NCBI GenBank assembly: GCA_900542575.1
Contig: UQOE01000037.1
Coordinates: 1 to 16,996, forward strand
DNA: 16,996 nt
Origin: an uncultured Oscillospiraceae bacterium
GTDB lineage: Bacteria; Bacillota; Clostridia; Oscillospirales; Acutalibacteraceae
Direction: 5' to 3'
Part shown: positions 12,276 to 16,996 of the stretch, piece after piece
How the letters are laid out: each line of letters starts with the position of its first letter
Position numbering within the stretch: the first letter of the stretch is position 1
Notes under the pieces: model-generated
What the model was told of the DNA's origin: nothing
Databases searched by the model: none
What the model saw: only the letters and a program-made list of their open reading frames with translations
Position numbers and translations under genes: made by a program

Positions 12276-12851
12276 ATGTCCAGAAAAAGAGAATCGACAA
12301 GAAATGCAATCATCAATGCATTCATCATTCTGCTCTACGAGAAAGGTGAAGTCCGTTCCATCTCCGTTAAGGATGTCATTGAACGGTCTCATATTTCCCG
12401 TAGTACTTTTTATGCCTATTTTGACAACATTGATGAAGTGACAGCCGCCATGGCCAAGCATTACGGCGATGACCTCGGTCAGATTCTGGTCGATCCGACG
12501 CCGGTCCGCGAGGGCATCACCGGCTATCGGGCTCTGTACTACCGACTTCTGAATTTTGTAAAGAATCACCAGACCATCTCTTCTGCTATCCTGCTGAACT
12601 ACTCCAATGCAGGGGTGACCAAAGCCATTCAGGGACCCATGTGCGAAGCATTTCTGGAGCTCTATCGTCCGGCGCACCACACGGCATCGGAGACGCTGTT
12701 AAAATATGTTGCCCAATACTGGACCTACGGCATATATGGCTTTATTAAAGAATGGCTTCGAAACGACTGCAGTCCGGGTGTAGATGAGATGTATCTTGTC
12801 CTGGACAAAGCCGTCTCCACCAGCACCGACTTTATGCTCAGTGCCGGATAA
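12276..12851 (+). CDS. TetR-family transcriptional regulator 2
   Basis: A 191-residue close paralog of the regulator at 11232. The helix-turn-helix spans about residues 7-55, and the recognition segment reads ISRSTFYAYFDN, nearly identical to copy 1, so both may bind similar DNA. Differences cluster in residues 34-39 of the helix-turn-helix and in the C-terminus after 160, where ligand or dimer contacts may differ. The start at 12276 is chosen by alignment to copy 1; an open nine-codon extension reaches 12249, and neither start has a strong ribosome site. The gene lies directly upstream of the CooC-like gene with no convincing T-tailed terminator between them, so it may share a transcript with the reductase operon and regulate it. 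The effector is unknown. Confidence 0.9.
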   Translation: MSRKRESTRNAIINAFIILLYEKGEVRSISVKDVIERSHISRSTFYAYFDNIDEVTAAMAKHYGDDLGQILVDPTPVREGITGYRALYYRLLNFVKNHQTISSAILLNYSNAGVTKAIQGPMCEAFLELYRPAHHTASETLLKYVAQYWTYGIYGFIKEWLRNDCSPGVDEMYLVLDKAVSTSTDFMLSAG

Positions 12852-12859
12852 ATTTGAAG

Positions 12860-12875
12860 AAAAAGGTACCTTTTT
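12860..12875. promoter_or_regulatory. 16-bp perfect palindrome before the CooC-like gene
   Basis: AAAAAGGTACCTTTTT reads the same on both strands. It lies 8 bp after the TetR 2 stop and 47 bp before the next start codon. It could be an operator for the downstream operon, or a weak hairpin with a T-run giving partial termination. The sequence does not separate these. Confidence 0.4.
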
Positions 12876-12922
12876 AATAAACGCACAAACTTAAGTGACA
12901 AAACGTGAAAGGGATGAGTTTT

Positions 12923-13684
12923 ATGGGGAACGACGCAACCGTCATTGCCCTTACAGGAAAGGGCGGTGTCGGCAAGACTTCTATTTCGGCAGCATCGGTC
13001 CGTATTTTAACGGAGCGGAAACCGGATGCCAAAATTCTGGCAATCGACGCAGACCCTGCTGTGGGACTGTCGACTGCGCTCGGCGTGACGGTTGAGGAGA
13101 CTCTGGATGACATTCGGCTGCGCGTTGCCAACGATGTGACAGGAAATCTGAAAAATACCGAGGATATCCTGGCAGAGGCCAAATTCCGTCTGCTCGAGGC
13201 CATGAAAGAGCGGGGAGATTTTGCCTTTCTCGCCATTGGCCGTCCGGAGGCGGAGGGCTGCTATTGCGCTATCAATTCCTACCTCAGAAATGTCATTGGC
13301 ATGCTGGTCAAAGATTTTGACTATGTCATCATCGACGGCGAAGCGGGAATTGAACAGATCAACCGACGTGTCATGGACAAAGTGACTCATCTTCTGCTGG
13401 TTTCCGACCAGAGCCGGAAGGGCCTGCAGATTATCGGCACCATCAAGGATGTCTCCGACAAAATGATGATGTGCGACAAATGCGGGGTCATTATCAACCG
13501 TGCTATGGCACCGGAAAAAATTGACTTTACTGACATTCACGGGGCACCGCTCCTGAATGTCATTGGACCGGACAACACACTGACAGAGATGGATATGGAC
13601 GGCAAGAGCATTTTTGAAATTCCGTCCGACACCATTCTCCTGAAGGGCGTCACGAAGGCCCTGGAAAATATGGGAATCATCTAA
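12923..13684 (+). CDS. CooC-like MinD/ParA-superfamily ATPase
   Basis: A 253-residue cytoplasmic ATPase with a deviant Walker A, TGKGGVGKTS (11-20), and AIDADPAVGLSTALG (40-54), as in the CooC/AcsF group that supports nickel insertion into carbon monoxide dehydrogenase. The group's CxC pair is present (C113 and C115 in EGCYC), followed by YVIIDGEAGIEQINRR (134-149), where CooC proteins have a similar D-EAG-EH/Q segment. An additional CxxC (C184, C187) lies in MCDKCG. The start at 12923 has GAAAGGGA 8 nt upstream; earlier in-frame starts at 12905 (GTG) and 12914 lack one. It leads the operon and is followed after 24 bp by a dehydratase-type subunit. No carbon monoxide dehydrogenase is visible. 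The likely role is cluster assembly or metal delivery for the downstream enzyme; this is inference. Confidence 0.88.
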   Translation: MGNDATVIALTGKGGVGKTSISAASVRILTERKPDAKILAIDADPAVGLSTALGVTVEETLDDIRLRVANDVTGNLKNTEDILAEAKFRLLEAMKERGDFAFLAIGRPEAEGCYCAINSYLRNVIGMLVKDFDYVIIDGEAGIEQINRRVMDKVTHLLLVSDQSRKGLQIIGTIKDVSDKMMMCDKCGVIINRAMAPEKIDFTDIHGAPLLNVIGPDNTLTEMDMDGKSIFEIPSDTILLKGVTKALENMGII

Positions 13685-13708
13685 CAGACAAAAAAGAGGT
13701 GTTGTGAA

Positions 13709-14911
13709 ATGAAGGACCTCAAGTATCTGTACTACTTCGAGAATCTGCTGCAGAATGCAGATAACGAGCTGGTACAGCAGGCCCAGAAAGATGGGAAAAT
13801 CTGCATCGGATACACCTGCTATCACATGCCGGAGGTGCTCCTGAATCTCCCGGGATGTTTTTCCGTTCGTATCCGTGCACCGCGCACAGGTTCCATTGAC
13901 ATTGCAACGTATTACATGTCCAACTATACCTGTGAATTTTCCCGCTCTGTACTGGAACGCGCTATTGAGGGAGGCTATGAATTCCTCGATGCACTTGCAG
14001 AAGTCGATGCATGTTCGGCCATGAACCGCGTCGCGGAGCATTTTGAAATTCTGAAGGTCAACGACAAGGATAAATTCTTTGTCACCCACCTGGATGTCCC
14101 CTATAAAGTAGAGGACTACAGTGTCGACCACATGGTCGTTCAGGAGCAGCTCCATCTTCTGGATAAGCTCCATGATGTCTATGGCATCGACACGTCCGAT
14201 GCGGCCATCCGCCAGGCGGTCAAAGAGCACAATGAGATGTGCAGCATTATCCAGGAGATCGGCGAGATGAGAAAGATGGAGAATCCGCCCATCACCGGCT
14301 ACGAGTTCGCCATTCTCGTTCTGACGACTTATACCTGCCCGACCTATCTCATTATCGACAAACTCCGTGAGACGCTGGAAGAAATCAAACAGCGGAAACC
14401 GGATCCGAAGCCGTGGTATCGCGCAAGAGTTGCCATTGTCGGCTCTGAGATCGACGATCCGGACCTCATCAAACTCATAGAAGAGTGCGGCGCATTTGTG
14501 GTCGCAGACCGCTATTGCTACGGCTCCATTCCCGGACGTGAAATCATTGAACTCAACGACGATGAGCCCGCTCTGAAGCAGGTTGCCCGTCACTACATGA
14601 TGACCTCCGAGTGCCCGCGTTATATGGCCGAAGAAAAGGTAGAACAGCGCCGTCACACGGCGGATCGCCTTGCGAGAGAATACCACGCAGACGGAATTAT
14701 TTACGAACAGATGAAGTTCTGTGATTTCTGGTCCTTTGAGCGGACTCTTGCAGGACACATTCTTCAGGCGGACTACGGTTGGCCGGTTCTCTCCATTGAC
14801 CGTCCTTACCGCTCCCGCGGCTCGGGTCAGCTCCGTACGAGGTTCCAGGCCTTTGTTGAGGCACTGGAGATTAAGAAGATCCGCAAGGAGAAAGAAGGTG
14901 CGGCCGTATGA
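13709..14911 (+). CDS. 2-hydroxyacyl-CoA dehydratase/benzoyl-CoA reductase family subunit, HgdB/BcrC-like
   Basis: A 400-residue subunit of the superfamily of ATP-dependent radical enzymes that dehydrate 2-hydroxyacyl-CoA or reduce aromatic acyl-CoA using a 4Fe-4S cluster per subunit. The family pattern is visible: YTCYHMPEVLLNLPG (35-49) with Cys37, NYTCEFSRSVLE (72-83) with Cys75, and EQMKFCDFWSFE (333-344) with Cys338. By family analogy these three cysteines are the cluster ligands. The C-terminal half has VAIVGSEIDDP (241-251), the second Rossmann-like domain. The start follows AAGAGGT at 8 nt, and the stop overlaps the next start (ATGA), showing translational coupling. Substrate cannot be inferred, and the gene could also belong to a double-cubane type or other uncharacterised branch. 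Confidence 0.9.
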   Translation: MKDLKYLYYFENLLQNADNELVQQAQKDGKICIGYTCYHMPEVLLNLPGCFSVRIRAPRTGSIDIATYYMSNYTCEFSRSVLERAIEGGYEFLDALAEVDACSAMNRVAEHFEILKVNDKDKFFVTHLDVPYKVEDYSVDHMVVQEQLHLLDKLHDVYGIDTSDAAIRQAVKEHNEMCSIIQEIGEMRKMENPPITGYEFAILVLTTYTCPTYLIIDKLRETLEEIKQRKPDPKPWYRARVAIVGSEIDDPDLIKLIEECGAFVVADRYCYGSIPGREIIELNDDEPALKQVARHYMMTSECPRYMAEEKVEQRRHTADRLAREYHADGIIYEQMKFCDFWSFERTLAGHILQADYGWPVLSIDRPYRSRGSGQLRTRFQAFVEALEIKKIRKEKEGAAV

Positions 14912-16722
14912 GCAAAAAGCGCAAAACTGCAAAGAAAAGTGAGAAGATCCGCTACCCGGACCCGAAATTCTTCAAAATGAAGGACCATTTTAACTGGAAA
15001 TACCAGAAGGAGAACATGAAAGAAGTGCTCTCCATTGCCAAAGATATGTTCAAGGAGACCGACTGGAAAGATGTCGGACAGGCCCGTGTCGACGACTGCA
15101 AAGCTTTCGCCAAACGCTGCAAAAAAGAGTACGGCTATCTGAAAGAGATGAGCCCGAAAGAGCGTTGGGATGTCGTCGTCAACGGTGAGAAATATCTCGG
15201 CGTTATGTACCGGACCGGACAGATGGCCTTTACCCGCCGTGAATGGCGCGGTGTGAAGGACACAGCCTATGACTTCTACGAGTGGGCCAGAATGTGGGGC
15301 ATGCTGCTCTCCAGTTTCGGAAAAGATCTGGTTCCCGCCCTGGCAGGCGTCGTCAACTACCGCTGGATGGTTTCCTATTTCTGCTGCCACTCCTTCCTGG
15401 ACAAGAACACCATGGGCCTGCGCGGCAAAGCGCTGAAGATGCACCATGAACTCATGTACGACATCTTCCGCTACGTCGCAGAGAACCTGGTCTTCCTCAT
15501 GAAGGCAGACGAAAAGATCGGCAACTGCGAAGAGCTGTCCAAGAAGATCGTCCTGTTCGATGAGATGACCATGGGTCAGATTATGGCGGGTTTCCCGGAC
15601 CTGGTCGGCATTCCGTATCAGCTGCTTCCGGTCTTCCTGCTTTCTGAGATTGACCAGCTCGCGTGCGAACCCTATATCGACGCGGTTGAGGCCTATGGCC
15701 TTCCGCCGGATACCTGCCCGGTTCCGACCTCGGAGTGCGGTGCCTGCGTACTGGATGCCCTTCCGCACATGGGTTCCTGCTTCATTTCGAGTTCCATGCC
15801 CTGCGACGGCTCGGTTATGGCTTCTACCTATACCACCCGCCGTTATCAGGATCTTCCGACGTTCCATCTGACCTTCCCGGTTCGATACGAGGATGAGACG
15901 GTCATGCAGTATGCTGTAGACGATGTCAAAGAGTGCATCCGTTTCGTAGAAGCACACACCGGAGCCAAATGGAACTGGGATGCTTACTTCAACGCCATGA
16001 AACGCTTCAATCTGGAGACCAAATATGAGCTCCAGAAGTGGGAGATTAACGAGACCCCGTATCCGCAGCTGATCGGCCCGTGCTATGAGCTCTACCGTAA
16101 ATGGAACTACGAGATGGACGGCGGCCTGGATCCTCGTATTCCGGCCTCAGCCGAAAAGGTCAACAATCTGATGATGGCGGCCTATGAGAACAAAGAGGAG
16201 CCGTGGCGCGGCAAGATGCGTCACCGTGCCATCGTCTGGTCGGTACCTGCCCACTACTATGCAAACTTCTCCAACTGGCTCGCCAACTGCTGGGGCATCA
16301 ATGTCCTGGTTGAGATGGAAAGCCTGAACTTTACCCGTCCGCTCAATACCGACAACCCGGATGAGGCTCTGAAAGATCTCTCCCGTCTGTATGAGCGCAT
16401 GGTCATGCGTCGTCACACGAACGGCGGCTATCAGCACGTTCTGACTGAGCTGTGGCGTCAGTGTGAAATGTGGAAACCGGATCTGGTCATCATGTACCAG
16501 CACGTTTCCTGCAAGAATATGTCCACCCTTCAGGGCCTCTTTGATGATCAGGCCAGAGAACACGGCGTAAAACTGATCTGGATTGAACATGACCTGATGG
16601 ATCCGCGTACAGTTCCGCGCAAAGATATGCGTGAAAAAGTCAACAACTTCATGCGGACCGTTATGAACGAAGAGCCCATTGACCCGTCTCTCATTGACTT
16701 TGAAGACGACGCGACTTGGTAA
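14908..16722 (+). CDS. Large 2-hydroxyacyl-CoA dehydratase/benzoyl-CoA reductase family subunit
   Basis: The 604-residue partner subunit, longer than the usual 380-480 residues. The extra length is mostly an N-terminal region of about 200 residues, starting with a lysine-rich stretch (MSKKRKTAKK) and rich in Trp, Tyr and Lys. Cysteines that could form the cluster site are C270 in DTCPVP, C277, C280 (CGAC), C291, C299 (MPCDG) and C535 (HVSCKNMS). By analogy with the partner, C270, C299 and C535 are the best ligand candidates, and the CxxC at 277/280 is extra. The second half carries RAIVWSVPAHYYANFSNWL (440-458), a Rossmann-like segment. It overlaps the previous gene by four bases, so a heterodimer is likely. 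Family membership is less certain than for its partner because of the divergent N-terminus. Confidence 0.82.
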   Translation: MSKKRKTAKKSEKIRYPDPKFFKMKDHFNWKYQKENMKEVLSIAKDMFKETDWKDVGQARVDDCKAFAKRCKKEYGYLKEMSPKERWDVVVNGEKYLGVMYRTGQMAFTRREWRGVKDTAYDFYEWARMWGMLLSSFGKDLVPALAGVVNYRWMVSYFCCHSFLDKNTMGLRGKALKMHHELMYDIFRYVAENLVFLMKADEKIGNCEELSKKIVLFDEMTMGQIMAGFPDLVGIPYQLLPVFLLSEIDQLACEPYIDAVEAYGLPPDTCPVPTSECGACVLDALPHMGSCFISSSMPCDGSVMASTYTTRRYQDLPTFHLTFPVRYEDETVMQYAVDDVKECIRFVEAHTGAKWNWDAYFNAMKRFNLETKYELQKWEINETPYPQLIGPCYELYRKWNYEMDGGLDPRIPASAEKVNNLMMAAYENKEEPWRGKMRHRAIVWSVPAHYYANFSNWLANCWGINVLVEMESLNFTRPLNTDNPDEALKDLSRLYERMVMRRHTNGGYQHVLTELWRQCEMWKPDLVIMYQHVSCKNMSTLQGLFDDQAREHGVKLIWIEHDLMDPRTVPRKDMREKVNNFMRTVMNEEPIDPSLIDFEDDATW

Positions 16723-16740
16723 TCAAAGGAGGAAAAGATC

Positions 16741-16996
16741 ATGAAATACTATGGTGGTTGTGACGTCGGTTCGACCTACACGAAAGCGGTCATTCTCGAT
16801 GAGAACGGAAAGATGGTCGCCAATACTACACTGAAGAGCAAAATTAACCCCGTAGAGTCTGCACAGCTTGCAATGGATGAAGTCTGCAAGCAGGCAGGCC
16901 TCTCGAGCAGCAAAGATCTGGCATATCTGATCGGCACCGGTTACGGCCGCAACAAGGTCCCGTTTGCCGATGAGAACATCTCCGAGATCTCCTGCC
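16741..16996 (+). CDS. ATP-dependent activator of the dehydratase/reductase, partial at right edge
   Basis: The first 85 residues of an ASKHA-fold activator of the HgdC/BcrA/BadF type; the rest lies outside the window. The N-terminal phosphate loop CDVGSTYTKAV (7-17) matches the (G)IDVGSTTTK pattern with Cys in place of Ile. The segment TGYGRNKVPFAD (66-77) and EISC (82-85) agree with the family's usual TGYGR..V.FAD..ITEIS. These proteins are homodimers bridged by one 4Fe-4S cluster, and use ATP hydrolysis to inject an electron into the dehydratase or reductase. The cluster cysteines usually lie further along and cannot be checked here. AAAGGAGGA gives an excellent ribosome site, 18 bp after the large subunit gene, so it is the next operon gene. 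Confidence 0.92.
   Translation, partial: MKYYGGCDVGSTYTKAVILDENGKMVANTTLKSKINPVESAQLAMDEVCKQAGLSSSKDLAYLIGTGYGRNKVPFADENISEISC

Noticed and set aside
12923..13684. NifH-like or plasmid-partition ParA identity for the MinD-type ATPase
   Set aside because: The CxC motif and the EAGIEQ segment fit CooC better; no partition partner gene, and the arrangement of cysteines does not fit NifH.
13007..14932. 641-residue minus-strand open frame opposite the CooC-like and HgdB-like genes
   Set aside because: It spans two well-supported plus-strand genes and has no family motif; it is a shadow.

Overview
The window looks like a chromosomal segment of an anaerobic, low-oxygen-niche Bacillota (Clostridia-like) genome. 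The evidence is Gram-positive style strong Shine-Dalgarno sequences, intrinsic terminators after most units, short secreted proteins with classical signal peptides, and oxygen-sensitive enzyme families (2-hydroxyacyl-CoA dehydratase/benzoyl-CoA reductase, CooC-type ATPase, polyferredoxin-like flavoprotein). Coding regions are moderately GC-rich; several intergenic stretches are clearly AT-rich. I see no tRNA, rRNA, CRISPR array, transposase or phage gene.

Layout. 1-1911: end of an upstream plus-strand unit (terminator only), then two tandem paralogous secreted proteins of unknown function on the minus strand. 2053-3399: murD, alone and outside any cell-wall cluster. 3400-3794: an AT-rich intergenic stretch with inverted and direct repeats, then a 19-codon hydrophobic peptide with a strong ribosome binding site and its own terminator. 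4035-4568: a secreted CAP/SCP-domain protein on the minus strand, divergent from a FadR-type GntR regulator (4809-5537). 5786-8605: a 939-residue iron-sulfur flavoprotein behind a near-consensus promoter and a TGGT-N3-ACCA operator. 8697-8924: a 75-residue CxxC protein whose promoter lies inside the terminator of the flavoprotein gene. 8974-9945: a third, diverged member of the secreted family. 10088-10759: a six-helix membrane protein; 10894-11028: a 44-residue membrane peptide. 11232-12851: two closely related TetR-family regulators (about 73% identical by eye) separated by a 420-bp AT-rich region full of palindromes. 12923-16996: an operon of a CooC-like MinD ATPase, two subunits of the 2-hydroxyacyl-CoA dehydratase/benzoyl-CoA reductase superfamily (400 and 604 residues), and the start of the ASKHA-type ATP-dependent activator.

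How they may work together (inference). The last three genes form an ATP-driven radical dehydratase/reductase system: the activator uses ATP hydrolysis to push one low-potential electron into the two-subunit enzyme. The flavoprotein could supply electrons from NAD(P)H to a ferredoxin or directly to the activator, a role held by flavoproteins encoded with some benzoyl-CoA reductases. The CooC-like ATPase is an unusual partner and suggests a metal-cluster maturation step or a variant cofactor. The GntR regulator probably controls itself and the flavoprotein, and a matching operator upstream of the second TetR gene may tie the flavoprotein and the reductase operon into one regulon. The substrate cannot be read from the sequence.
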